DNA from: JACPNO01 sp963825405
GTDB taxonomy: Bacteria; Acidobacteriota; Terriglobia; Bryobacterales; Bryobacteraceae
Assembly: GCA_963825405.1 (NCBI GenBank)
Contig: CAWGTB010000005.1
Coordinates: 496,001-560,000 of the forward strand
Length of the DNA: 64,000 bases
Reading direction: 5' to 3'
Positions within the stretch are counted from its first letter, which is position 1. Each line of letters begins with the position of its first letter. Of the stretch, positions 55,185 through 64,000 are shown one piece after another. The notes beneath the pieces were generated by a model, which saw only the letters and a program-made list of their open reading frames with translations, searched no databases and had not been told where the DNA came from. Position numbers and translations under genes: made by a program.

Positions 55185-56894
55185 ATGTTGAACCGAATAC
55201 TGCGAACGCGACAACTGAGATTTTCGACCACCCTACTGTTGGCTTTGGCGATGCCTCTGACGAGTTTCGCCCAGGACGCCCAAAGCGCTAACGCGGAGCT
55301 GGCTCGCTTGAAAGCACAAATGGAGTTACAGCAGAAGCAGCTCGAAAACATGCAGCATACGATCGAGCAGCAGCAAAAGGTCTTGGAGAAGGCCTTGGAC
55401 GCCGCCAACAAACAGCAGCCGCTGCGTCCGAATCTCGGCGATGTTGCCAGCCTGACGCCGATGGTCCCCGCAGTTGCGATGCCGCAAGTGAAGCCGATCG
55501 GTCCCACTGAAAAACCGATCCTCAAGAGCGCGACGGAAGTAACCACGGATACCCAGGGCAATCCCTGCGAAGCGCCGCCGGACGGCAACGCCGTTCCGCC
55601 GTACCTGCGGATTGGCAATACCTGCATCCAACCCATCGGCTTCATGGATTTCACCACGGTGTGGCGCGACAAGGACGCCGGTTCGAGCCTGGGCAGCAAC
55701 TTCGGCAGCGTTCCCTACAACAACACGGTGGCGGGCAAACTCTCCGAATTCCGCTTCACTCCGCAGAACTCGCGCCTCGGCTTCCGCGCGGACGGCGATT
55801 GGAAGGGCGTTCACTTCATCGGCTATAACGAATTCGACTTCCTGGGTACCAGCGGCTCTAACGGCATCGGCGTCACCAACGGCGCTTTCGTGCCGCGCCT
55901 CCGCCTCTTCTGGGTGGACGTCCGCAAGGGTACATGGGAACTGCTGGGCGGCCAGAGCTGGAGCATGTTGACGCCGAATCGCAAGGGTATCTCGGCGCTG
56001 CCGGGCGACCTGTTCTACTCGCAAGTCATCGACGTGAATTACATGGCGGGTCTGACCTGGACGCGCCAGCCGGGAGTTCGCGTCCTCTACCACCGAGCGA
56101 ACACGTTCACGATGGGCATTTCGTTTGAGAATCCCAACCAGTACGCCGGCGGCCAGGCGGGCGGCTCCGCAGATCACACCCCCAGCCGCTCTGACCAGCT
56201 TTCTGGGAGGCCAGTTGGACAACGCTTCGACCAGCTATCTGAGCACGCCGAACCTGGCCCCGGACATCATCGCCAAGATTGCGTTTGACCCGAGCTCGCG
56301 CTTCCACTTCGAAGTCGCCGGCATCGATCGCACCTTCAAGACCTTCAACACCACCACCAATCAGTACTTCACCAAGGCTGGCGGCGGCCTGCAGTTTGGC
56401 GCGAACGGGGAGATCGTCAAGGGTTTCCGCCTGATCACTACCAACTTCTGGAGCGATGGCGGCGGCCGGTATCTGTTCGGGACAGGCACCGGACGTGATC
56501 CTTCGGCCGATGGCAGCATTCAGCCCGATTCACGCCGGCGGCACCGTGGACGGCTTCGAAGCTACCGATCAAGAACTACTTGCTCTACGCCTACTACGGC
56601 GGCTATCTACGCCGGGCGCAACGTGGCCATCGACACCACTGGCAAACCCGATCGGCTACGGCTTCGCGGGCGTCGAGCGGCAGCAACAACCGCGCCATTC
56701 AGGAACTGACCTTCGGCTTCAACCAGACCCTCTGGCGGAATCCGCGTTATGGCGCGATCAACTTCATGGGGCAGTACGAATACCTGACGCGCGCTCCCTG
56801 GTACGTTGCCAGCGGCTCGCCGAAGGCCGCTCACGATAACACGATCTACTTCAACCTGCGGTACACGTTGCCGGGCTCCATGCCAAAGTTCTGA
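55185..56894 (+). CDS. Outer membrane porin, phosphate-regulon associated (six frameshifts)
   Basis: A signal peptide (LRFSTTLLLALAMPLTSFAQ), a coiled-coil stretch (ANAELARLKAQMELQQKQLE) and then a beta-barrel with PIGFMDFTTVWRDKDAGSSL, SRLGFRADGDWKGVHFIGYN, LRLFWVDVRKGTWELLGGQS and the last strand TIYFNLRYTLPGSMPKF. This layout fits trimeric DcaP/OprO-like porins. Six inserted bases between 56171 and 56673 account for all frame changes; corrected length is 567 aa. It is preceded by a PHO-box-like repeat and followed by pstS, so it probably imports phosphate or polyphosphate across the outer membrane. Confidence 0.85.
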
Positions 56895-56905
56895 CCGACA
56901 TACGG

Positions 56906-56938
56906 CCGTAACTAGACTGTAATCAAACCGTAACAGAG
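56906..56938 (+). promoter_or_regulatory. Triple PHO box before pstS
   Basis: Three consecutive 11-mers, CCGTAACTAGA, CTGTAATCAAA and CCGTAACAGAG, share CYGTAAY with exact 11-base spacing. This is the geometry of PhoB binding sites. They end 28 bases before the pstS ATG; TAAGGAGGAG at 56951-56960 is the ribosome site. Confidence 0.82.
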
Positions 56939-56966
56939 TAACTGAAAAACTAAGGAGGAGACAGTC

Positions 56967-57983
56967 ATGTACAAATGCCTACAGGTTACGCTAGTGCTAT
57001 CGCTCGCTTTAGGGGCGACGGCGCAGGGAGCCGAGCAATTGAGCGCCGCCGGCGCGACGTTTCCCGGCGCCGATCTACCAGAAATGGTTCGGCGAATTTC
57101 GCAAAAGCAGGCCGGCGCAGCAGATCAATTATCAGTCGATCGGCTCGGGCGGCGGCATCCGCCAGCTTACGGAAGGAACGGTGGATTTCGGCGCCTCCGA
57201 CATGCCCATGACCGATGAGCAGATCTCGAAAGTCCGGGTGAAGCCGCTGCATTTCCCGACGGTGCTGGGCGGAGTGGTTCCCAGTTACAACGTTGCCAGG
57301 AGCCGGGGAGCCGTTGAAATTCAGCCCGGAGACGCTGGCCGGAATCTTTCTCGGCCAGATCAAGAAGTGGAATGACGCGGCGCTCAAGAAAGACAATCCG
57401 GGCGCCAAGCTGCCCGATGCCGATATCGTCGTGGTCCATCGTTCGGATGGTAGCGGCACGACATTCGTTTTCACCGACTATCTCTCCAAGGTCAGCCCGG
57501 AATGGAAGTCCAAAGTGGGCGCGAATACTTCCGTCAATTGGCCGGTGGGCCTCGGCGGCAAGGGCAATGAGGGCGTTGCCGGACAGGTGAAGCAGACTGC
57601 CGAATTCGATCGGCTACGTGGAACTGCTGTTCGCGGTGCAGAACAAGATGGCTTATGGATCGGTGCGCAACTCCGCGGGCAATTTTGTTAAGGCGGATCT
57701 GGCAACCGTCACCGACGCAGCGGCCGGAGCGGCCAAGAACATGCCTGCCGATTTTCGCGTTTCCATTACCAATGCCCCGGGAAAGACGCCTATCCGATTT
57801 CCATCGTTTACCTGGATGCTGATTCCGAGCAAAATCCCGGATGCCGGCAAAGCGAAAACTGTCAGAGATTTTCTAAAATGGATGCTCACCACCGGCCAGC
57901 AGCAGGCGTCGGCGATGAGCTACGCGCCTCTGCCGAAGGAAGTGGTTGCAATGGAACTCAAGCAGATCGACATGATCCAATAA
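56967..57983 (+). CDS. pstS: Phosphate ABC transporter substrate-binding protein PstS (several frameshifts)
   Basis: The periplasmic phosphate receptor. A signal peptide (LQVTLVLSLALGATAQGAEQ) is followed by LSAAGATFPAPIYQKWFGEF, INYQSIGSGGGIRQLTEGTV, DFGASDMPMTD, IVVVHRSDGSGTTFVFTDYL and YVELLFAVQNKMAYGSVRNS, containing the Ser, Arg, Asp and SGT residues that bind phosphate. Insertions near 57066, 57296 and 57610 and further indels near 57780-57806 (expected DAYPIS) give about 336 aa. It is the first gene of the pst operon with a strong RBS. Confidence 0.93.
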
Positions 57984-57984
57984 A

Positions 57985-58950
57985 ATGAGTGCCGCCGCCA
58001 CAGTAGTCTGCGCCAGCAGCGACGAAATCCAGCCGGTTGGGTGACGAAGCTGCCCGGCTGATCACGGCGGCGTTTTGCGGCCACGCATTCTGTTGATCAC
58101 GGTCCTGCTGGTGTACGAGCTGTGGATCCACTCGGATGCCGCGCGGGCGAAGTTTGGCCTGGGCTTTCTGTTCTCCCGCACCTGGGATCCGGTAACCGAA
58201 CAGTTCGGGGCGCTGCCGTTCATCTATGGCACAGCCCTCACGTCGTTTCTGGCGTTGCTGATTTCGGTCCCGCTGGGCGTGGGCGCGGCCATCTTTCTAT
58301 CTGAGCTGGCGCCGGCCGGGATTTCGAGCGCGCTGACCTTTCCTCGTCGAGCTGCTGGCGGCAGTCCCGAGCGTCATTTATGGGCTGCTGGCAATTTTCA
58401 CGCTGGTGCCGTTGGTCCGCACGTATGTCGGTCCCGCGCTGCAATCGACGTTGGGATTCCTGCCGCTGTTCTCCGGACCCGTGTTTGGCTTGAGCTATCT
58501 GACCGCCGGGCTGATTCTTGTCCATCATGACCTTCCCATTCATCATTTCGGTCTCGCGGGAAGCGCTGCTGGCGGTGCCGCGGGATCAACGGGAAGCCGC
58601 TCTGGCGCTGGGATCGACCCGCTGGGAATCGACCTGGAATATCGTGGTCCCTTATGCGCGCATGGGGATCATGGGGTCGATTTTTCTGGGCTTGGCGCGC
58701 GCGCTCGGCGAAACCATGGCGGTTACGATGGTGATCGGCAACGACACCGAATATCCACGCTTCGCTGTTGGCCCCGGGCTACACCATTGCCTCGATTGTC
58801 GCCAATGAGTTTACGGAAGCCACCGGTAGCGTTTATCCCGCCGCGCTGGTCCTTCTGGGCCTGGTTTTGTTTTTGCTGACGATTCTCATCAACGCCCTGG
58901 CGCGCCTGCTCATCATGGCCACGGCCGGAAAGGGCTCGGGACGGCCATGA
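57985..58950 (+). CDS. pstC: Phosphate ABC transporter permease PstC (six frameshifts)
   Basis: A multi-pass permease: ILLITVLLVYELWIHSDAAR, GTALTSFLALLISVPLGVGA, LLAAVPSVIYGLLAIF, MTFPFIISVSREALLAVPRD (the coupling EAA-like region with LALGSTRWESTWNIVVPYAR) and GETMAVTMVIGNDTEYPRFA. Six inserted bases, near 58005, 58067, 58083, 58342, 58521 and 58775, must be removed; corrected length is 319 aa, normal for PstC. It begins one base after the pstS stop and overlaps pstA by 4 bases. Confidence 0.92.
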
Positions 58951-59795
58951 ATCCGCATCTCACCTGGCGCAAACTGGTCAACAACGTCATGCTGATAGGA
59001 ACCGGCGTGTGCGCGGCTCTCAGCGTTTCCGCTCTGGTGGCGATCCTGGGCTACCTGATCTACAACGGCGGCAAATCGGTCGACTGGAATTTCTTCACTA
59101 AACTTCCGCTTTCGCCGGGCGAGCTGGGCGGCGGCATGGCCAACGCTATCCTGGGCAGCCTGCAAATCGTCTCGCTGGCTGGTGTGATTGGAATTCCGGT
59201 TGGGTTTTTTGCCGGAGTTTACCTCTCCGAGTTTGAAGAGAAGTATTTCGCTTCGATCGTTCGCTATATGGCGGATTTGTTAAACGGCGTGCCCTCCATC
59301 GTGGTTGGCATTCTGGCGTGGACTATCGTGGTGGTACCGATGCGGCAGTTTTCGGCGCTAGCCGGTTCTCTCGCCCTGAGCGTGATGCTGATTCCGGTCG
59401 TGGCACGCAGCACGGAGCAATTCCTGCGTGAGGTTCCGGTTTCCCTGCGTGAGGGCGCGCTCGCGCTGGGCGCAACCAAGTGGCGAACTATTGCCACGGT
59501 CGTGGTCCCGGCCGGCAGCAAAGGAATTCTGACGGGAATCATTCTGGGTATGGCCCGCATCTCCGGGGAGTCGGCGCCGTTGTTGTTCACTAGCCTGAAC
59601 AATCAATTCTGGAGCGCCGGCTGGACCCACCCCACGGCGTCGCTGCCGGTCATGATTTACTTGCGCGCCGTCTCTCCTTACGACGATTGGCACCGTCAGG
59701 CGTGGGCAGCCGGACTGGTTTTGATCGCCATGGTATTAACGGCTAATATTGCGGCGCGCCTGGTGTTGTCGCGAGGCGTCTCGCTTCCCAAGTAA
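58947..59795 (+). CDS. pstA: Phosphate ABC transporter permease PstA
   Basis: A 282-aa permease with six TM helices: VCAALSVSALVAILGYLIYN, GGMANAILGSLQIVSLAGVI, ADLLNGVPSIVVGILAWTIV, the EAA loop REVPVSLREGALALGATKWR and AWAAGLVLIAMVLTANIAAR. It forms the membrane channel with PstC. The frame is intact. It overlaps pstC by 4 bases and is followed by pstB. Confidence 0.95.
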   Translation: MNPHLTWRKLVNNVMLIGTGVCAALSVSALVAILGYLIYNGGKSVDWNFFTKLPLSPGELGGGMANAILGSLQIVSLAGVIGIPVGFFAGVYLSEFEEKYFASIVRYMADLLNGVPSIVVGILAWTIVVVPMRQFSALAGSLALSVMLIPVVARSTEQFLREVPVSLREGALALGATKWRTIATVVVPAGSKGILTGIILGMARISGESAPLLFTSLNNQFWSAGWTHPTASLPVMIYLRAVSPYDDWHRQAWAAGLVLIAMVLTANIAARLVLSRGVSLPK

Positions 59796-59796
59796 T

Positions 59797-60639
59797 ATGA
59801 GGCAAACAGTTATGAGTTCCCCCAGAATCGGGCAGGCGCAGCAGCAGGCGGGAGCCCAATCAAGGCAGAGCGGCAATGTATCCGCGGGTAACGCGGCCAA
59901 ACTGCAGGCGACCAACCTGAGCTTTTACTATGGCGCATTCAAGGCCCTGCACAATATTTCCCTCGAGATGCACGCCAATCGCATCACAGCGCTCATCGGT
60001 CCTTCGGGCTGCGGGAAATCCACATTCCTTCGAACATTGAACCGGATTAGTGAAACCGTACGTCATACCCGTTTAGAGGGCGCGGTCCTGTTAGACGGTG
60101 AAAACGTGACGCAGTTGGATGTAACCAGTTTGCGCCGGCGCGTTGGCATGGTGTTTCAGCGGCCCAACCCGTTTCCGAAGTCGATTTTCGACAACATCGC
60201 GTACGGCTTGCGAATGAACCGCATGGCACCGCACGGACAGCTCGCTGACAAGGTGGAACAAAGTCTGCGCCGGGCGGCTCTGTGGGAGGAAGTGAAAGAT
60301 AAACTGCATCAATCGGCTTTCGCTCTTTCAGGAGGACAGCAGCAGCGCTTGTGCATCGCCCGCGCGCTCGCGGTGGATCCGGAAGTTCTCCTGCTGGATG
60401 AGCCCTGCTCGGCGCTCGACCCGATTGCCACGGCCAAGATCGAAGACCTGATGTTCAGTCTGAAAGACCAGTGCACCATGGTCATTGTGACTCATAACAT
60501 GCAGCAGGCGGCGCGGGTTGCCGATTTTACCGGCTTCTTCCTGATGGGAAAAATGGTGGAGTACGACGTTACGACCGTAATCTTCAAAACGCCTTCGAAA
60601 AAAGAGACCGAAGATTATGTGACCGGCCGGTTCGGTTAG
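59797..60639 (+). CDS. pstB: Phosphate ABC transporter ATPase PstB
   Basis: An ATPase with Walker A TALIGPSGCGKSTFLRTLNR, VGMVFQRPNPFPKSIFDNIA (PstB-specific), signature FALSGGQQQRLCIARALAVD, Walker B PEVLLLDEPCSALDPIATAK and the His switch TMVIVTHNMQQAARVADFTG. From the ATG at 59797 it is 280 aa with an unusual Gln/Ser-rich N-terminal extension; ATG 59812 is an alternative start. It energises PstCA. Confidence 0.96.
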   Translation: MRQTVMSSPRIGQAQQQAGAQSRQSGNVSAGNAAKLQATNLSFYYGAFKALHNISLEMHANRITALIGPSGCGKSTFLRTLNRISETVRHTRLEGAVLLDGENVTQLDVTSLRRRVGMVFQRPNPFPKSIFDNIAYGLRMNRMAPHGQLADKVEQSLRRAALWEEVKDKLHQSAFALSGGQQQRLCIARALAVDPEVLLLDEPCSALDPIATAKIEDLMFSLKDQCTMVIVTHNMQQAARVADFTGFFLMGKMVEYDVTTVIFKTPSKKETEDYVTGRFG

Positions 60640-60661
60640 AGTCTGAGAGGGGCAGAAGCCA

Positions 60662-61337
60662 ATGCGTCACTTTGTTGAAGAACTGGAACAACTCAAGACC
60701 AAGCTGCTGGAGATGAGCTCGCTGGTGGAATCGGCCATCAATCGCAGCGTAACGGCGGTGGTGCAGAAAGACGAGAGCGCCGCCGCAGGAAGTGCTCAAG
60801 AACGAGGGGCGGATCAACCAGATCGAAATCGAGATTGACGATTTCGCTGTGAATCTGCTCGCTCTGCAGCAGCCCATGGCGGCGGACTTGCGGCTGATTG
60901 TGGCCACCCTGAAGATCAACACCGACCTGGAGCGCATGGGCGACCTGGCGGTGAACATCGCGCGGCGCGCGATCAACCTGATCCGGGAACCGGTGGTCAA
61001 GCCCATGCTGGACATCCCCCACATGGCGTCGCTGGTGCAATCCATGGTTCGCAAGAGCCTGGATGCTTTTGTAGCGCGCGATGCGGACTTGGCTCGCAGC
61101 GTTCTTTCTTCCGATGACAGTGTGGACAGCTTGCGCGCCGCTAGCTTCCACGAGCTCATCAGCTTCATGGAGAAGGATCCGCAAAACATCCGGCAGGCGC
61201 TCGACCTGCTCGGCATCGTGCGCCATCTGGAGCGCATTGCCGATCACGCCACCAACATCGCCGAAGACGTGCTCTTCCTGGTCAAGGGCATCGACGTGCG
61301 GCATCACGCTGAAGTTTCCCCGGCGACAAAGATCTAG
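60662..61337 (+). CDS. phoU: Phosphate signalling protein PhoU (one frameshift)
   Basis: A 224-aa helical protein with two repeats: MRHFVEELEQLKTKLLEMSS, then INQIEIEIDDFAVNLLALQQ with DLRLIVATLKINTDLERMGD, and DLLGIVRHLERIADHATNIA with EDVLFLVKG. The conserved ExxxD metal-binding motifs (ERMGD, ERIAD) are present. One inserted base near 60791 breaks the frame. PhoU links PstB activity to PhoR, keeping the regulon off when phosphate is plentiful. It is last in the pst operon. Confidence 0.95.
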
Positions 61338-62189
61338 CGCGAGCCCATTCGCTCGGATTCGGCGTTGAATTCGCAGCCCAGGATCGCGATCAGCGACATC
61401 AGGTACATCCACACCAGCAGCGCGATGCTGGCTCCGATGCTGCCGTACAGAATGTTGTAGCTGGCAATGTTGCGCACATACCAGCCGAAGCCGGACGTCG
61501 CTGCCAACCATAGGATCGTGGCGAGAATCGCGCCCGGCCAGACACGATGCCAGCGCTGCCGGCGGTTCGGTCCGAAGTAGTACAGCAGCCCGGTAATGAA
61601 AACGATGGCGCCGAACGCCACCGCATAACGCCCAACCAGACTGATCCAGCGCCACGTGCCTTCGAGTGGATGCAGCATCGGGTCCACTTTCATCCAGCTC
61701 AACACCACGCGCTCCGCCTGATGGCCGAACAAGACCAGACACCATCGCGCCGAGAGTGGGCACGAGCGCACACAGCACCAGCAGGATCGCCACCAGCGCT
61801 TCACGCCAGAACGGGCGCCGGACCGTCAGCCGGTAAGCCGCGTGAAAACCTTCCATCAGGCTGGACACCACGGTGGCCGACGCCCACAACGAAAGCATGG
61901 CAGTGACCACGGGATAGGCTCTCGGGCGCTGGCCGATGAGGCGGAACTGATCGATCACCAGTTGTTCAGAGCCCGGCGGAACGATTTGTGCCAGGAAACT
62001 TTGCAGCGTCCGAGCGGCAAACTCGGCGCGCACGCGAACCAGCAAGGCGGCCGCCGTCGCCAGCACCGGAAAGAAAGATAGGATGGCGGAATACGCAGCG
62101 CCTTTGGCGATGCTGAAGCAGCCATCGTCGAAGGCGGAGACCAGCGCGCGGTGTATCACCAAGGGAAAATCCCGCCATGAGAGCCGCAC
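61334..62189 (-). CDS. YihY/BrkB-family inner membrane protein (one frameshift)
   Basis: A 284-aa protein with six TM helices: AKGAAYSAILSFFPVLATAA, YPVVTAMLSLWASATVVSSL, REALVAILLVLCALVPTLGA, AVAFGAIVFITGLLYYFGPN, PGAILATILWLAATSGFGWY and SIGASIALLVWMYLMSLIAI, ending LGCEFNAESERMGSR. This is the YihY pattern formerly called ribonuclease BN. One inserted T near 61735 breaks the frame. The proposed start is GTG at 62189, which lacks a clear ribosome site. It converges with phoU (4-base overlap). Confidence 0.9.
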
Positions 62190-62270
62190 TGTGACAGTAT
62201 AGCGGGAGAGCCGGCCAGTTACAATAGAAGTAACCTCCCCAAAAGTGTTTTCACGGTTTGTGCGTTGACT

Positions 62271-64000
62271 ATGGCGGAAACTCCTTTCATTCATCTGCAT
62301 TGCCACACCGATTACTCGCTGCTGGACGGGGCCTGCGACATCCCCAAATTGATGGACACCGTGGCCGCGCAGAAGATGCCGGCGGTGGCCATGACGGACC
62401 ATGGCAATTTATTCGGCGCGGTGCAGTTTTACGAATCCGCCAAGGCCAAGGGCGTGCATCCGGTCATCGGCTGCGAGGTTTACGTCTCGCAGCAGGGCCA
62501 CAAGACGCGCTCGGATTCGGATCGCTACAACCATCTGGTGCTGCTCTGCGAAAACCAGGAGGGCTATCGCAACCTGATTCAACTGGTTTCCACTGGCTTT
62601 CTGGAGGGCTTCTATTACAAGCCGCGCATCGATAAAGATTTGCTGGCGAAGCATTCCGGAGGGATCATCGCGCTCTCGGCCTGCCTGCGCGGCGACATCA
62701 ACGAAACGCTGATGGCCGATCGCTACGACGAAGCCCGCCGCCTGGCGTACACGTATCAGGATATTTTCGGCAAGAGCAATTTCTTTCTGGAAATTCAGGA
62801 TCATGGCCTGGATCAGGACAAGCTGGTCACCCCGCAGGTGAACCGGTTGTCGCAGGAAACCGGCATTCCGCTGGTGGCTACCAACGACGCGCATTACCTG
62901 CATCGCGACGACGCGCGCGCCCACGAAATTCTGATGTGCATTCAGACCGGGAAGACCATGAGCGACCCGTCGCGTATGCACTGGAACAATCCAGATTTCT
63001 ATCTGAAATCGCGCGCCGAGATGATGGCGCTGTTCGGCGAGCTGGAAGACGCCGTCAACCGGCCGTGGGAAATCGCCCAACGCTGCCAGGTGAAGCTGGA
63101 AAAAGTCAGTGCGCCGTTTCCGCGATTCGATGTGCCGGCGGAGCATTCGGCGGATACGTACTTTGAATTCGTCGCGCGACAGGGATTTGAAAAGCGGCGA
63201 CCGCGCCTGGAAGCGCTGGAACGCGCCGGCAAGTTGAAGCAGCCCCTGGCGGCGTATGCGGAGCGGCTGGATTCGGAAATCCGCATGATCCAGCAGATGA
63301 AGTTCGCGGGTTATTTTCTGATCGTGTGGGATTTCATTCGCTTCGCCAAATCGTGCCGGATTCCGGTGGGCCCGGGACGCGGGTCTGCAGCGGGCAGCCT
63401 GGTCAGCTACGCGATGGAGATCACTGACATCGATCCGCTGCAGTACGGGTTGCTGTTCGAGCGCTTCCTGAATCCGGAGCGCATCAGCATGCCGGATATC
63501 GATATCGATTTCTGCATGAACCGGCGCGGCGAAGTGATTCAATACGTCACGGAGAAATACGGGCGCGAGCAAGTTGCTCAGATCATCACCTTCAACACGC
63601 TGGGCGCACGCGCGGCGCTGAAAGACGTCGGGCGCGTGCTGGATATGAGCTTCGCCGATGTCGAGCGCGTCACCAAGATGGTGCCAAATCAGCTCAACAT
63701 CAGTTTGGCGGAGTCCTTCAAGATGGAGCCCGGCTTTGCGGATGCTGCGCGCAAGGATGCCCGGGTAGGCGAGGTGATGGAAGTCGCGCTGCGCCTGGAG
63801 GGACTGGCGCGCAACTGCTCGGTGCATGCGGCGGGCGTGGTGATTTCGCCCGGAGCCGCTGAAAAATCTGGTGCCGCTGTACCGCACCAACCGCGACGAA
63901 ATTGTCACCCAGTACGACATGAACGGCCTGGAGAAGCTGTCGCTGCTCAAGATGGATTTTCTTGGCTTGACGACGCTCACGCTGGTGGACAATGCGCTGC
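62271..64000 (+). CDS. dnaE: DNA polymerase III alpha subunit (partial, one frameshift)
   Basis: The replicative polymerase, N-terminal 576 residues only. The PHP domain begins FIHLHCHTDYSLLDGACDIP, followed by MPAVAMTDHGNLFGAVQFYE and LVATNDAHYLHRDDARAHEI. The polymerase core contains IPVGPGRGSAAGSLVSYAM and the catalytic aspartates in ISMPDIDIDFCMNRRGEV. One inserted base near 63857 shifts the frame at VVISPG; the reading continues PLKNLVPLYRTNRDEIVTQY to the window edge. The start is the ATG before AETPFIHLHC. Confidence 0.96.
   Translation, partial: MAETPFIHLHCHTDYSLLDGACDIPKLMDTVAAQKMPAVAMTDHGNLFGAVQFYESAKAKGVHPVIGCEVYVSQQGHKTRSDSDRYNHLVLLCENQEGYRNLIQLVSTGFLEGFYYKPRIDKDLLAKHSGGIIALSACLRGDINETLMADRYDEARRLAYTYQDIFGKSNFFLEIQDHGLDQDKLVTPQVNRLSQETGIPLVATNDAHYLHRDDARAHEILMCIQTGKTMSDPSRMHWNNPDFYLKSRAEMMALFGELEDAVNRPWEIAQRCQVKLEKVSAPFPRFDVPAEHSADTYFEFVARQGFEKRRPRLEALERAGKLKQPLAAYAERLDSEIRMIQQMKFAGYFLIVWDFIRFAKSCRIPVGPGRGSAAGSLVSYAMEITDIDPLQYGLLFERFLNPERISMPDIDIDFCMNRRGEVIQYVTEKYGREQVAQIITFNTLGARAALKDVGRVLDMSFADVERVTKMVPNQLNISLAESFKMEPGFADAARKDARVGEVMEVALRLEGLARNCSVHAAGVVISPGAAEKSGAAVPHQPRRNCHPVRHERPGEAVAAQDGFSWLDDAHAGGQCA

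Noticed and set aside
1..64000. Programmed +1 frameshifting as the reason for the many broken frames
   Set aside because: The sites share no slippery sequence or stop codon context, occur in essential housekeeping genes several times per gene, and are mostly doublings or random extra bases. Sequencing error is simpler.

Overview
The window most likely comes from the chromosome of a member of the Acidobacteriota, close to the Solibacter/Bryobacter group. This is an inference from gene content, since no 16S rRNA gene is present. The pointers are a long MacB-like duplicated-permease (ADOP) protein, small palindromic GC-rich intergenic repeats, a pilMNO-type operon led by lolA and high GC. Almost every base is coding.

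Layout. (1) 1-2313, minus: tssB, tssC and hcp of a type VI secretion system that continues off the left edge. (2) 2713-8672: a DsbA-like thiol oxidoreductase whose first active-site Cys codon is TGA, a pyridoxamine-phosphate-oxidase-like protein, an S1/P1 nuclease, a tiny membrane protein, tRNA-Ser, a VapBC-type toxin-antitoxin pair, a secreted amidohydrolase and galE. (3) 8723-14757: ADOP permease, enoyl-CoA hydratase, a GT-C-like membrane protein and a YprB-like exonuclease. (4) 15168-26157: a surface-glycan locus with a Wzt-type ATPase carrying a glycan-binding tail, a methyltransferase with a coiled-coil tail, a GT2-GT4 fusion and further glycosyltransferases. (5) 26162-30604: alanine racemase, a PLP dehydratase and a BcsA-like membrane glycosyltransferase. 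(6) 31493-39395, minus: eight genes lolA-gspF-gspE-pilM-pilN-pilO-pilP-like-pseudopilin, overlapping or a few bases apart. (7) 39518-45325: tRNA-Arg, purD, mnmG, rsmG, parA and parB with two parS-like sites, and a MerR-type regulator. mnmG-rsmG-parAB is usually near the replication origin. (8) 45355-52696: a glycoside-hydrolase-like secreted protein and a TPR outer-membrane protein (a possible polysaccharide export pair), a glutaryl-CoA-dehydrogenase-like gene and a spermidine-synthase-like membrane fusion. (9) 53694-61337: the phosphate regulon phoR, porin, pstS, pstC, pstA, pstB and phoU, with 11-bp tandem PHO-box-like repeats before the porin and pstS. (10) A YihY-like membrane protein and the 5' part of dnaE at the right edge.

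An important caveat applies throughout. About 23 genes are interrupted by single-base frameshifts. Nearly every one I resolved by protein reading is a +1 insertion, more than fifty in all. Removing them restores family-typical lengths (tssC 495 aa, acyl-CoA dehydrogenase 389 aa, pstC 319 aa). I read these as consensus errors of an insertion-prone long-read assembly rather than gene decay, and give the corrected coding spans.
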